The notes: generated by a model not told the origin, from the letters alone. Positions 36,790 through 49,612 are shown, counted from the first letter of the stretch. The stretch: DNA of 64,000 bases from Drosophila persimilis (GCF_003286085.1 NW_020825350.1:372001-436000); one strand, 5' to 3'. Made by a program: numbers and translations.

Positions 36790-39700
36790 CTATAGATAGT
36801 TTTTGGTTTCGTTATTCGTGTTGCTTCTGTTCTCTTTGTCCTCCTCCTTTTCCTTTCCCGTATCCTCTGCACTACCCCTAACCTCATCCCTGTCATTGTC
36901 TTTAGTCTTTTTCTTGTCCATCTCGTCCTCTTCATCCATGAATATCAGCGAGGTTTGTGTGGCGATGACTGCGTTTGGGGTATAGCCAGTGGCCCCCGCA
37001 GTGGTACCCTTCTGACTGAGTTCCCTTTCTCGCTCCAGTTCCTGCTCGCGCGCCAACTCCTGTTTCTGCTCCCGCTTGATTTCCCATTCGTGTCTAGCCT
37101 CCTCCTTCGAATGCTTTCGCCGTAGAATCTGTGCTTTGCTCTGTAGTGGCGGTGTGGACTGTGTAGCCTTGTCCATTTTGCGCTCCATTTTCAAATCCAT
37201 CTCCACGTCCGAGTCCATATCCATTTCAGTCTCAGACAACGACAACGAGTTGCCGCCACGAGGTACCTGATAGCGCCGGACATCCTACATCAGAAGGGGT
37301 CCATAGATTTATGTGCATTTTCACAATAGAAAACTTGCTAAGCAGCGACCTACCGTGTTCAGTGTCGTTGGTTCCGATATGTAGCCATCGCAGTCTTCAT
37401 CCTCGCTGAAGAGATCCGACGGGTTCAAGCCATAGGTCTCCGGCAGCCGGCACACGATCTGCGCCAAATCGATGAATGTGTACTCGTTGAGCGAGGCGTG
37501 GTTGCCCCGCTTGGGCGGCTCCTTGCTGAACCACTGATTGAACCTGCCCAACCGACCCGCCTTGGCCATGCCCTCAAAGTAGTTCTTGCCGAACACATAG
37601 CCCACGTCGCGGATCTCGTCGAAGCTGCCAAACGCCAGGGTCTTGTACTTGTCGATGGGCGGTCGAATGTATTCGCAGTAATCAGAGTTCTTTACCTCCT
37701 GGAAAGACAGAAAGCAGACACATAAATAGAGTGCTTATTAGAGAACCTTTTATGCGAAAGCCCACCTCCAGTTGTCGAACGCAGGAGACGTAGGCGAGCC
37801 GCGACTGAATGTCCGGCAGATCGGGCACCTTCACGGGTGCGGTGAACGGATTCCACTTCTTGTAGAGCAGCCACCAGCCGCTTAGGTCGTCCCCGTAGTT
37901 GGTCAGATCCGTATCGTCCTGCGATCCCACATCGATGGCGATTATGTGAGCGGCGCCCAGATTGTGCATCACATCAGCTACAGTGGCGGCCAATAGAAAT
38001 AATTCGAGTGCGTTGTGTGTGTGTGTGTCCGTGTTTGCGTGTGTATGTGGAATGGAAACGTATTGGTTAGTCGTTATAATGATCCGCTAACGGTACATGG
38101 TAGCCATTGGCATTCCAGCATCTTGAGCGGTGGGACTCTCAGTCACTCCCCCAAGATGCTCGGACTGGCAGGCGACTCATCTACAAGATCTCAATCAATG
38201 GAGCGGGCGGGCGCAAGAAAGGCACTGTCGCGGCGCAGAGTGTTGGACAGCATGTACATAAGTATATGGATGGATATGCTGGTTTACCTGGCACATTATT
38301 CGTGTAGCAGCCATCGAGTAGAAGATGGCCGTCGCGGTAATCACAGAAGGGCGGAAAGACACCAGCGATGGACATACTGGCGCGGCAATAGCGCCACAGG
38401 TGACCTGCCGCAGCCGGACAATGAATGAACGGGCGGGCACACCAGACACACCAGACACACACACACACACACAGACACAATACAGTGGTAGGCGGGATTG
38501 CGTGGATGTTGTGTGGTGGACACGGACGTAGGTGGTGACATTTGTGTGAATTTTCGGTGTGTGTAGGTGTTAAAAGAGAGAGAGAGAAATAGATAGACAG
38601 GATTTAATTGCCGTTGTTGGAGAGTTTTTCACAAAATTCACTCTTTGTGCTAACTACAAATGAAATTTCATACACAAAAATGCACATATACCCAAAAAGT
38701 CGCCAAGAATTAATTGAAACTAATATTGCTTAGGCATAGGATAGGCATACCACAAATCAAAATTAAATTTTGTACATAATCAACGGAAAAAGGAGAAAGG
38801 AGAAGGGAGAAGGAACATAGAAAATAGAAAGAACTTTTGTGCGAACTCAGCTCTGCATCTGTGTAGGTGTGTTTGTGTTTATCGCATGTTGTGTTATGAG
38901 AGTGACAGGGACAGACAGTGGTGGTGCGCATTCGCCGTTATACTAAGCGGACCGCGCCACCATCCACAGTCGCAGGCGATGGGACAATCAAAAACAGGGC
39001 TGCCAGTACAACTAATTCTGTTGATAAAACGCCAAAAACAATGCAACAAACATAAGAAAAAAAATTAAACCTACTAGAACAACTAGAACAGCATCAGCTA
39101 GGCTAGGAACATGTATCATACATACATACATATGTACATATATCAGAGATCGGATTGCGGAAAGAAGGTGGTTGCTGCTGTGGGTGGGACAGGGACAGGG
39201 ACAGGGACATGGACAAGGACAAAGCTTTGGTAGGGAAGAAGGGAAGAAGAGTACATATGTATATCCAACACTCTGCGCACGCTCTAAATTGAGATTGAGA
39301 TTTAATAAATATATTAACGATTCGTTTTGTATTTACAATTATTTAGTTTAGGTTTTTTGTTGGCTTAAGAGATAATTGCATACTAATTGCTATTTACCTG
39401 GCAAGTTATTTACATAGCCGCCATCCAGTAGAAGGTGCCCATCTTTTGGGTCGCAGAGGGGCGGCATGTAGCCGCTAAGCGACATGGAGGAGCGTACATA
39501 GCGCCACAGAGATCCTGCGTTTGATTGATCGATTGGTTGGTTGGAGGTGGCAAGGCAGTATTTTTGGTTGTTCGTTGTTGATTAACGGCATGCCAGCAAT
39601 GAAATTTAGTATGAGTTGAGTGTGTGTCGAGTGTGTGTTTGAGTGTGTGGAAAGAGAACAAAAATAGAGAGAGAGAGAGAGAGAGAGATAGATAGAGAAA

Positions 39701-42700
39701 CTGCATTGAGCGATCGTTTTGCTTTTTGTTTTAGTCTTGAGATGTGTTTGGATGGCAATGAAAAGATGGAACGCTATTTTAGAGCGGAAGTGGAGCGTGG
39801 AACTGACAGGAAGGAGCAGCAGACGCAGACTAGCAATAGAAGCTACAAATGTTCGTCGAACTTAGCTTTAGCTACTGTCACCCTAGCACACAAAATGGCG
39901 AACAACAAAGTATCAGCAAGTAGTAACAGTAACAGCAACAGCAACAGCAACAACAACAACAACAACAACGACAACAACTTAAAAACAATGATGAAATCGA
40001 TTGCATCGGCTGAATGCATCCCTGTGATGTATGTATGCATGTACCCCCCTCTACACGACGCAGAATGGCAAACAGGTGGCAACTGGTGGATGGAGCGGAA
40101 AGCCTCTTATTTGCGGGGGCCATTAATGAGTACGTGTGTGTGTTTGTGTGTGTGTGTGTGTGGGTGTGGGTGTAGAGAGTAGAGTGTAGAGTGTAGAGTG
40201 TGTGCTTTTGGCACTCTCAGTTCTACGCAAAGGTATACGAACATACGGTACATGATGAAACTTTGCTGCTGAGAGATACACCACCTACTGGCTACTGGAG
40301 CCACCTTACCTTATGTTCGTATGCCCTGGCTCAAAAGCTAAACTACAAAGGATATAGGGAGGGGAAACTATAACAGATACGGATACGGATAGATCGCCAG
40401 AACACAAAATGCATAAGCAAAATTAATACTGAAAAAAACATGCATTTAATAGCAGTTCAAGGAGAAGAAGGAGAAGTACAAGTAGGACTACCAACAAAGA
40501 GGGAGAGGATAGATAGAGAACGAGGGCAGAGAGACAGAGTGCATGCACTGTCCCTCCCCGTTCCTACCCTGCCGCACTCACCGTTGGTGTGGATGCGATG
40601 GCAGCTGGCGGTGATATCCGTCGTCAGGGTGAAGTATGGTATCCACAGATCCTCGATATTCACATCCCCGAAGGTTTCATGTATGGTCTTGTTGAACTCC
40701 CGTCCAGAGAACATCGATGTGATGGGATAGGTTAGATCCAAGAGTTGTAGGAACCATTTGGTCATTTTCTGCAATATTTAATGCGAAGTCTCTACATAGA
40801 TTCAGTCCTGTGAGGGGAACACCAATGTACATACCTTCGACCACTCGCGCGCCTTCTGGGTGACCGTGGTAATGTTCCGCTCCGAGCACCAGAGGGCCCC
40901 CATCAACGCACCAATGCTGACGCCCCCGACCATGTCGATGGGTATGCCCGCCTCCTGGATGGCCTTAAGCATACCAATATGGGCCGCGCCACGTGCCCCA
41001 CCACCGCCCAACACCAGACCAATCGAGTTGCCCGTCAGCCAGCGGGCCAGGCGCGAGAAATCGGAATGCATATTCGGCTCGGATAGCAGCACACGACTGT
41101 AGAGATCATTCTGGAAGCAGCAGAGGTAGCACGGGTCAGACAATACGTGACACCATAGCTATATGGTGCTTCCACTTCCACTTCCACTTACAATGCGGTA
41201 TTGGCTTTTGCGCGTGAAGATGCGCTTCACACACAGCACATGGTGGTGCTTGGTCACCCAAGGACGAGCGTTCAGCCAGCTGAGCGTGTTGGCCGGCTTT
41301 GAGGACGCCGTCTCCGGGTAGAGTAGGACCAGTTCCTTCTGGGTGCGCAATGCCAGACGATCGATCTCGCGCTCAAACTTCCCCACCAAATGCGAGTGGT
41401 CGCCCAGGCCCACAATGAGGACGACGTCCGCCTGACGCATACAACGCTGGGTCCAGGGACTCAGCGCATTGTCGCACTGATAGAGGGTTATAATGTTGCG
41501 GTCCTCCTGCTGGGCCAGCCACGAGGTCAGCCTGTACTCGTTCGATGCGTCGAATATGTTCATTCCCAGCTGTTTGCGCGCCAAGTCCGAGGTCAGGCGC
41601 AGGACAGGACCTGACCGACGAGAGTAGAAGAGAAAAGAGAGAGATTATGGAAGTGAAAACTTTCGAATGTTCTAGGTTGCAGATCTTCCTCCCACTTGGA
41701 TTTTGCAATATACACTCCGAAATATTTTTTAACAATTCAAAAACGGATATCCACAAAAAAAAAACGAATTGCAATGACAATTGCACGACCTCTTGCAGGA
41801 TTTTTGATTGTTGTCGATACAGTGGAAGATATACATCTTGTATAGTTTCTTGAAATTTTTTCTATTATTTTATAGAGTTTAAAATAAGCTATTAATCATT
41901 AAAATTGTCCAAATGCTGTCAAAGATCCGCCCCATCCCCCTTTATGTTCTTAATTCTTCTGTTATTACGATATTGCTACATATATAATTCGAAATTTGAA
42001 TTTTTGAAAACGATTTTGGGGGATATTGCAAATTCTAAGTACGAGGCCTACAACCTAGAAAAAGGGCCGGGGAGAAGTGAAACATGTTTACCCACCGATG
42101 GCACACAGCGAGTGGTAGAGCTCGTAGGTGAAGGGCGTCAGGGGCACATCGTCTGTGATGGGCACCAGGGCCACCGTGGAGTATTTGTGCGTGACGGGAT
42201 TGGCCTCGACGGGTGCCCCGGGCGCTCCAGTGGTCGTGCGCGTCTGCATCGAGCCGAGAAAGCGATGGCTAAGGAAACTGATCAGCTTGGTCACCACAAT
42301 CGGGTAGCGCAGCTTGATGGCATTGAAGAGACCCTCCGGGAGCTTGGCCAACTCCGAGTCGCGCACCGCCATCACTGTGGTTGTGCGTGACGTCTCCGTG
42401 ATCATCTCAACGATGCCCACGAGATCGCCCTTGCCGTACTCGCCAACGATCTCCTTCTTGCCACCGGGATGTGTGATCACAGAGCGCATGCGGCCGCTGA
42501 GCACGATATAGGTGCTGTCGCTGCTCTCGTCCTGCCGGTACAGGGCCCTGCCGGACTCCAGGAAGATCCAGTCCAGGGCATAGTCGCATTGGCGTACCAG
42601 CGGCGACAGACGCCGCACTACCCCATTGCCAAGGTCCAGCACAATGCGCGGACGCTGGCGCATGATCCTGCAAGAAGTTGGATGTGAACAAGGCGGAAAG

Positions 42701-45700
42701 AGGAGAGAAAGTCGAGGATAATGTTACTGGTATATAGCTGCACGCCTGATGAATGCCACGCGACTGTGATTCCGCGAGCGAATGGTGTACGCGCTGGCCT
42801 CCCCCGTAAGCATGGCCAGGCCACCGACTATCTCTCCGGGGTGTACATAGTGGATGAGCAAGTCGGTTTTATCCTGCTTGATGCGCGTAGCATCCGCATT
42901 GCCCTGGTACACGGCCAGTGTACCGGTCATCACAAACCACACGCACACATCGTCCGCATTGCCCTCGGTGATGAGGGTCACATTCGGCTCCATTTCGCGC
43001 ACCTCCACGAACGGATCAATGATGTGGGCATCCTGTTCGGGCAGACCCAGCTCCTTGCGTAGACTGTCCACCGCCGAAGACTTGACCAGTCGCATGTCTA
43101 TCGACGGCACTGGCCCGACCTCGGGCTGCTCCTGTTGCGTTATGGAGCCGCGACGAGTGGACAGATTACCGTCGGATTCGCGCTGGTGGTACAACGGTGG
43201 ATAGCTATTGAGCCTAGCGCCGCCATTCACCTCGCCGAATAGTGTGTTCACACTGTCCCCGCTCAGCTCTAGGTTCGGAATGCCAGGATTCGGATCGGAC
43301 AGCGTGTGCTGCTCGTCCTGTGAGTAACGCGACAGGGAGCTGGCTGGCCTTGGTACCGCCGTGTGTGTTGAACCGGCTGTACCGCTGGCTGCCGCTGCCG
43401 TTGCCGTAGCCGATGCTGAGCCAGTGGCCTGTCGCGTTGTCTGCGAGCAATAGACGGAAGGCCCGGCCCCCTGACTGCTGCCCTTGAAACGCATGTGATT
43501 CTGAACGAGCTCTGCATTGAGGCCGAGGTAGTTGCGCAGTGCCGTAAACAGAACGCGCTGCAGTCGTATCATTATCACCTGAATAACACGGATCATCACA
43601 TCCGGACTGTCCTTGAACACCTCCTGGAAGGCCTGCAAAAGGGGAGGGATACGAGGGATGTAGTATCGTGGGGCATGGTACGAGTATTAGGGCATGTGGT
43701 TGCTGTCCTACCGCCATGGGCAGTCGAATGACCACCGATTTTTCTATGGCCTTGGCCGTCACCGTCTTGTAGTAGCTGGGATTGCCGGACAGCACATCGA
43801 TGAAGCTGAGCAGCGAGGTCACCGACTCGCCCTTGCGCACCGTCTTCAGGGAGAGCGTGCTGCCGTCCGCATTCGAGATGTAGACATTGATCATGCCCGA
43901 TTGCACGATGTAGACACTGTCGTCCGGGTCGGTGATCTTGAACAGATAGTCGCCGCCCATCAGCTCCAGCAGCTGGGTGTGCTTGCACAACCGCAGGAAG
44001 ATGGGCTTCTCGAAGTGCCCAAAGATTCGGATGCTCTGCAGCATGTAGAGGGCGTCGGGGGGCACTCGATCGCTGCCCTCCATGGTCTCCTCCAGGTACT
44101 CCGCCGGCGGCTCAACGGTGCGCACCTCCAGCGGCATGTTTTCGCGACGCAGCTGAAGGATGCGGCGGGCGAACCGAATCACCGCCCGCCGCTTGTAGCC
44201 CTTGCCGCTGCTGTACATCTGCCCGCTGACGTTCTTCATCTTGCGCAGCATGCGTCTACCGTAGAAGAGCATCTTGTCGCGCTTGCGAAAGCGCGGGCCG
44301 CGCAGATCCCCGCCCGAGGCCATGGTCACCGCGCTCAGCGAGCGGGCGATCTCGTGGCGCAGCCGTAGTCGTGCCAGGCGCTTGAAGTACACGAACCAGC
44401 CGATGAACAGCATGCTGAGCACGCCAAGGGCGCAGTACAGGTACATCTGCAAGGAAAAGAAGAGACTGCAATCAAAAGGGGCATGGAATCCATCAGCATA
44501 ATATTCTTCGTGTGGAGTAGGACTGAATGACTGGTTGCTGTTTAATCGGCACTGGGAATACATATATAGATGGCAGATGTGTTTACCCATTCGAGATCCG
44601 AAAACCGAATACTGCGAAAATCCATTTCTATTAATTTCACTCCAAAGCAATATTTCTTCCTTATTTACTTTGCACTGTCGTGGCTCTCTGTTTTTTTTTT
44701 TTTCGATTCTCGATGTAGTAGAGGAGAATATACGTTTCGGTTTCGTAAACTTCCCCGATTTTTCAAAGAAATCCGCGTCGAGTCTATGAACTAGTTCCGA
44801 GTCAGATTTATACGATTTTGCGATATTTAGGTGCCCAAGGGGTCTATAAATATACGGTGATGCATTCCCAGAGTGCAATCTCCAACTTTGTTTCACTAGC
44901 CGCTTGGCAATAGGCAATAAGAGGGCACAACAGAGACGGAGAGAGAGAGAGAGAGAGAGAGAGGGAGCGTTGCCTTTTCCAAGCTCTTATTTTTCTTGCT
45001 CTTTTCATTCGTGTGCCGCCGCAGTGGTGGTTGATGTCTGTCTGTTGTCTGTTGTTGTTGTTCTTGTCGCTTTTGACATTGAACGTCGCCGAGCGTCGCT
45101 GCCTGCCGACACTTGTTTTGGTTGCGCTTTGCTTTGCACTCTTTTTTTTACTGTCTACCGTTTCCGCATTTTTTACTTTTTACGCCTATGCATTCGATAC
45201 GAACTAGTATGTGAATTATTAATATGATATACCAGGAGCATGTCTGATTAAACGGTAATGGGAGCCGCAACTGCTGGCAGCTGTTGTTTGTTTGTTTCTT
45301 TGGCTTAAAGCTTATTCCGCTAACAGGTTTCTTATCGACTCAAATTGGAATAAACAAAAATTTGATATTGGCTGATTGCAAGGAATGGTGAGGAACTGGA
45401 TTGGAAATCTGATCGGATTACTGAATGCTGAAATTGAAGTCGAATCGAGTGTATCGCGTTGGACATGGCAGATGGGAATGGGTGAATCGCATTTCCGAAA
45501 TTTCACTGGAATCGGATTGGACTGCTCGAATGGGATAAGATTGCATTTGGTTCAAACTGGATTGCCGGCACTCAAACGGAATAATGAACGGATTGTATCG
45601 CATGCAGATATAATGGGGCAGGCTGCATTGCCGAAATTGAATGGAGAGTCGCATGCATTGGGTGGGATCGCATTGGATTAGATTGATTGGGTGGCCTGGC

Positions 45701-46540
45701 AACCAGAGCCACCGCACCGCTCGCTGACTGTGCCCCTTCACCTAGCAGCGCCCCATAGCTAGCTTTAGAGTCACGAGGCGGCTAAATTGATTCGGCCCCA
45801 AGGGGTTAATTAAATTATTGAAAACTGATTTGGCTGATGCCGCGCGCCGCGCCCCCGGCCCAGCACACGTGCTTCTGATTAGGAAATACACACATTCGCA
45901 CGCGCACCCGCACCCGCACCAGAACCAGAACCAGCACCACCATTGAGACGTAATCAGCGGAGCGTCGTCGTCTTCGGGGTCAGATTGGTATTATCATGAT
46001 CATTGCGGTTTCTGGCTATCATTTCCAGTGGTGGATTGGGCTTTATGTAAGTCGAGGCGGCTAAAAACCTTATTCCACTGCGGAAGTGCCTTGGACAGGC
46101 GACAGATAAAAAGAGATGGAAATAAAAGCAACAGGAAGGAACAGTAGCGAGATCAAAATGCGCCCACACACGCTCACAGTTATTTCAGAGAGAGCTCTCT
46201 CGCTCTCCATTTCTATCGCTCTCTTGCCATCTTTGTGTACGCTTATCATAAGCGCAGACACGAACCAGCTGCAGCTGCTTACTTATGCGTGCGCGATCGG
46301 ATCGCCCTCCTGGGCAAACCCCCTCCGCACCAATCCTTATCCATATGTATATCTGCCTCGCGCACACAAACTCATTTGGAGTCGGGGCCAAACAAAGAAG
46401 AGAGATACTGAGAGAGAGACCGAGCACTTACTTACCGTCATTGTTATTTGATTGGAGATGTAGTAGCACCAGGCATCCGCTAAGAATGTGCTGTAGTACA
46501 TGTTTGAACCACTCACACGCAACAGTTCCAGGACATCCAT
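36790..46540 (-). CDS. sws: Swiss cheese: neuropathy target esterase (PNPLA6/7-type lysophospholipase)
   Basis: Coding exons in order are 46540-46436, 44446-43712, 43632-42728, 42667-42096, 41610-41192, 41110-40835, 40768-40582, then 39514-39398 or 38404-38288, then 37977-37766, 37698-37354 and 37284-36790. With one of the two alternative exons the protein has about 1455 residues. One N-terminal membrane helix (about 36-55, [18 protein letters not shown]) is followed by the [13 protein letters not shown] region, linked to PKA-C3 binding in melanogaster. Three cyclic-nucleotide-binding-like domains follow. The patatin domain then shows the glycine loop [13 protein letters not shown], the nucleophile motif GVSIG and the catalytic aspartate in DGGY or DGCY. 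The enzyme hydrolyses lysophosphatidylcholine at the ER, and loss causes glial and neuronal degeneration. The C-terminal tail is acidic and Glu/Lys-rich. Confidence 0.95.
38288..38404 (-). other. sws: sws alternative exon 8b (diverged duplicate)
   Basis: This second 117-nt exon has the same entry and exit phase, with CGGCAG acceptor and GTAAAC donor. It encodes [18 protein letters not shown], then [20 protein letters not shown]. It is a clear paralogue of exon 8a, about 1.1 kb downstream. The aspartate is kept but the following Gly-Gly becomes Gly-Cys. Equal length and phase suit mutually exclusive splicing, though including both would also keep the frame. Confidence 0.85.
38405..39397 (-). 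other. sws intron between the two alternative exons
   Basis: This 993-nt intron contains CA repeats at about 38458-38475, GA runs and an AT-rich centre. No coding frame is credible. Any signals that control exon choice would be expected here, but none is obvious by eye. Confidence 0.6.
39398..39514 (-). other. sws: sws alternative exon 8a (canonical patatin aspartate exon)
   Basis: This is a 117-nt exon entered in phase 1 and left in phase 1, with CGCAG acceptor and GTAAAT donor. It encodes [18 protein letters not shown], then [20 protein letters not shown]. It is close to the human NTE sequence I remember and supplies the catalytic Asp in DGGY. Confidence 0.88.
39515..40581 (-). other. sws intron upstream of exon 8a
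   Basis: This 1,067-nt intron holds GA repeats at about 39666-39688, AAC/CAG repeats at about 39927-39970 and TG repeats at about 40136-40170. The 179-codon plus-strand frame over it is low complexity and not called. Confidence 0.6.
41611..42095 (-). other. sws intron 4
   Basis: This 485-nt intron (donor GTGGGT, acceptor GGTCAG) is AT-rich, and I see no embedded gene. Confidence 0.65.
44447..46435 (-). other. sws intron 1
   Basis: This 1,989-nt intron separates the short first coding exon from the membrane-helix exon. Its last 471 nt before exon 2 are free of stops in the exon 2 frame (44917-44447), including an ATG at 44590. A degenerate GCATTG/GGATTG-rich block lies at about 45370-45690. 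GA runs occur at 44939-44964. Confidence 0.6.
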
Positions 46541-47243
46541 TTATGTCGGTGTCAAAATGGCTGAGTGTGAGTGTGAGTGTGTGTGTGCGTCCTGGCCAGC
46601 CCAGTCCTTGGATTGGTTCTGGCCGCGGCCTCGCACGCAACTATTCGATTTTTGTTGCTGTTGTCTGTTTAGTCGTTCCACTTGTTCATAGTATAACCGT
46701 ATTCTTGATTTTCTATTGTGAACGCGGAAATATCAATGCCCCAAAAACACCCCTGGCACACAAACAACAGTTAGTGGTCAGGCGCGGGGGAGGCTGCTTT
46801 GGGGGGTGAACGGAACAAATCTCAGCGTTTTGTTGTTGTTGCTGCTGCTCTCTTCCCACTTCCACGACGACGACAAAGACAGCCACGGCCACCCCCCTCC
46901 CTATTTGGATGACTTTTTATTGTTTGTGCATTAATTGTAATGCACGCGCCTCTCGCTTTTTTTACGCACCACACCACGCACACTTATACACTGTGCCACC
47001 CACACCAATAAGAAATTCCGTTTTGTTACGAGAATCCGAAATCATACGGTGAAATTCGTTGTTTCTGTTTGCACTTGGACTTTCGCGTAATGAATTCTTA
47101 GGAAAACGCACGTCCATAGAACTCGCTATGCCAGACTATGGGTGGGAGGCAGTCTTTTTAATTTACTGAGTTTAACTAGATGAGAATTTTTACCATGTAC
47201 TGTACTACTTAGTAGTTTTAACTAAAAATTCAATTTGCACTTA
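46541..47243 (-). promoter_or_regulatory. sws upstream region
   Basis: These 700 bases lie upstream of the sws start codon on the minus strand and hold the presumed 5' UTR and promoter. CA/TG repeats occur at about 46564-46590. No coding frame is credible and no clear core promoter was picked out. Confidence 0.4.
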
Positions 47244-47546
47244 TTATATTTTTACATGGCAAATGGCAACTACACAGAAACTAAACATCAAATTTACTAC
47301 ATTTTCAACAAATTTTCTGAGGAAACAGAAGGTATGGACAACAGGCAAAACGGTCGGGAAATTGTAACGCATGCAAGGCAAACCACCCCTTTTGCTTAAT
47401 GTACCTTGAGGCAAAGAGCCGTTTTTGTGTAAAGGTATATTGTCTCACACGCAAGGTGAAGTTCGTATGAGCCTTGCCATTCGCCGCCGCTGTTTTTGAC
47501 TGTTGCCCATACCCTATTCTATAGGCCATTCAAACTTACGACTCAT
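47244..47546 (-). CDS. Candidate tiny spliced gene with TOP-like leader
   Basis: On the minus strand a perfect DRE (47602-47595) is followed by a pyrimidine-rich leader (CTCTTTCCTGC) and an ATG at 47546. Seven coding bases precede an ideal donor, C/GTAAGT. A plausible exon 47489-47405 (acceptor AAAAACAG, donor AAG/GTACAT) and a third, 47316-47244 (acceptor TTTCCTCAG), join in frame to give 54 residues. These begin MSPAANGKAHTNFTLRVRQY and then run into TFTQKRLFASRKFVENVV. The layout (DRE, pyrimidine leader, intron right after ATG) is that of small housekeeping genes. The middle faintly recalls the N-terminus of RpS24, which is too weak to name. The ORF without splicing is 74 codons. It may be non-functional. 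Confidence 0.3.
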
Positions 47547-47594
47547 TTTTTCGTTGCAGGAAAGAGCAAGAGAGGTGTCAAGTCATCAGGGCAC

Positions 47595-47602
47595 TATCGA
47601 TA
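47595..47602. promoter_or_regulatory. DRE box (TATCGATA)
   Basis: A perfect TATCGATA lies between sws and sn, about 50 bases upstream of a pyrimidine-rich minus-strand leader and ATG. It may serve that small candidate gene or mark a domain boundary. Confidence 0.5.
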
Positions 47603-49612
47603 GACTCGATGTTTTGGTGCTAGTCGCTATTTATAGTAGTTTATAACTAAAAAAGCCAAATGCTGCACTCTAACAATTGTTTTATTGGATCTAATAGGGC
47701 TGTTGAACATATAAATTGATGTATCGAAAAATCGATTCATATATTTTGTGAATAATACGTTTTTCGGTGATATATTTTTGGACTGCCGAAAATGTAAATA
47801 TGCATTTTATTGTGGCATATAATTATCAAGGGAAATCCCTTTCAGAGTTCAGGAAAGATCGACATTTCTGTTCGTTAGATTAGATATTTTATTCTATTTA
47901 TCGATGAACAGGGTACATCAATATTTTTGTGCGATAAGGGACTCGAGTTTGGCGGTAAAATACTTTTATTTTGAAAATAACAATAATATAGCCGACATCA
48001 AATTTTATTATTGTTGTTTTGAAATTAATATACGTTTCTTGCATAAATTCTTAAAAGAGTTTAGAGTTTTATGAGCATGGAACACTCAATGAAGTTCCGC
48101 ATGCATGTCTTATGCTTGCATCGTCCTCCTCCTAAAATATTCACCGGATAGAATAGAATTTTCACCGGAACTTTATTGAGTTTTCCATGATCATAAAACT
48201 CAATCATACCTTATCTTCTATATTTATGTTAAAATTCTGTTCCATGTTTTTTTGTGTTGCCTAATTCTGATTGAATTTGTTGTAAAGTCGTAGTAAGTCA
48301 AGGTTCATTACTTAAGGGTATCCTTATTTGGGGCAGCCCTTAAATATATTTTCAAATTTGAATATTCTCTGACAAACCTCAATTTTATTATAGTTTGTCA
48401 CATACAACACTGCTTCGTATCGATAGCGCCCTAGGGAAAGTTCTTTCGATATTCTTTGGCATCGGCTGTTAGGTATTTGAATGTCTCATGCACATGCACT
48501 GTAATAACAGTCTGGTGACACAACGCTCGCTCACAGTGGGCGCCATCTGTTATTATTTTGAAAATCGCCAGCGCGCAGAATGGTATGCCGGCGAACATTA
48601 ATCTGTGGCGCGTAATTAACTTTGCTTAAAATTTCACAGAGCCAAGGAGCCGTGAAGAGTAGCTGAAAAAAGGCAAGCCGGCGGTAATATTCAGTGATTA
48701 ACAACTGTAAAATTACAATGCAGCTTCCCCCACTATCCGCCCGATAGAAAACATAGACGAAGACGAATTTGCGCGCCTTATAAATATTTATGTGTGTTGA
48801 TTTAAGGATTTGGTACACCTCCCTTCCCAATCGCAGTGACGGTGAAATCCGAGACTATGGACCACCAGACCATTCCGCTCAGATGGTTGAGGGGTTGAGG
48901 TCCGAAAATAACGTGCAACATCCAATAAAAAGCAGCAGCGACGCTAATGCCAAGTGCATCCAAGAGTTATCAGAGCATGCAGGACCAGAGGCATGCCTCG
49001 CCTCAGTCGTTGCATTAGCTGTAAACCAAGCTGCGTGGCGACAAAGACGCGTCGTTTGGGTGGCCAGCCAGCTATCCGGCCACCCCCTTCTAAGTCCCGA
49101 TACGGCCGGCAATTAAATATAAAATATAAAAGCAATGCACTTAAGTTATGCACATTTCCTTTGTCTATGCACCGTTACGACTTCAAATCTCGCGCGAAAG
49201 TTAACAGTCGCTTTGCACTGTTCCTTAACAGTGTTATGTTAAGGTTCAAGCTGCTCTCTTTCTGTTCTGTTTCGTTCCTCTCTCTCGACCCTGGGATGCG
49301 CATTGCTGGGGCTATTGAAATCTGCCAGATTTACAATTCTGCACTGCTCGAACTGCAAGCTTGTCACATTCGGTTTTTATTGAGGTTCATGTCGAGTTTA
49401 GTGGAATTATACATGTGATACAAGTTGCAATATGATACTTTGCAAATCAAGCAAACGAAATATATAGCATTTCATACATTAATTGGCTATTTCCAACCCA
49501 TTGAGTTTTTAAAAAAGAGAGCGTAATCTGGCGGGAAACCGCAGCACTGCCAGCACTGGTGGGCGACTACAAATAGCGTGGACTGGCTCGCAACGGGTTT
49601 CATTCCAAGTTC
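47603..49612. other. sws-sn intergenic DNA
   Basis: The first 900 bases are very AT-rich with no coding frame. A 108-codon plus-strand frame at 48790-49116 and an overlapping 154-codon frame at 48954-49418 exist, but their codon use is poor and no motif is visible. Upstream regulatory sequence of sn is likely here. Confidence 0.5.

Noticed and set aside
39643..40182. 179-codon plus-strand ORF in an sws intron
   Set aside because: The translation is mostly Glu/Arg, Asn/Ser and Cys/Val runs from GA, AAC and TG repeats.
48790..49116. 108-codon ORF upstream of sn
   Set aside because: It is open but has no family resemblance, weak codon use and no promoter link; kept only as a remark on the intergenic region.
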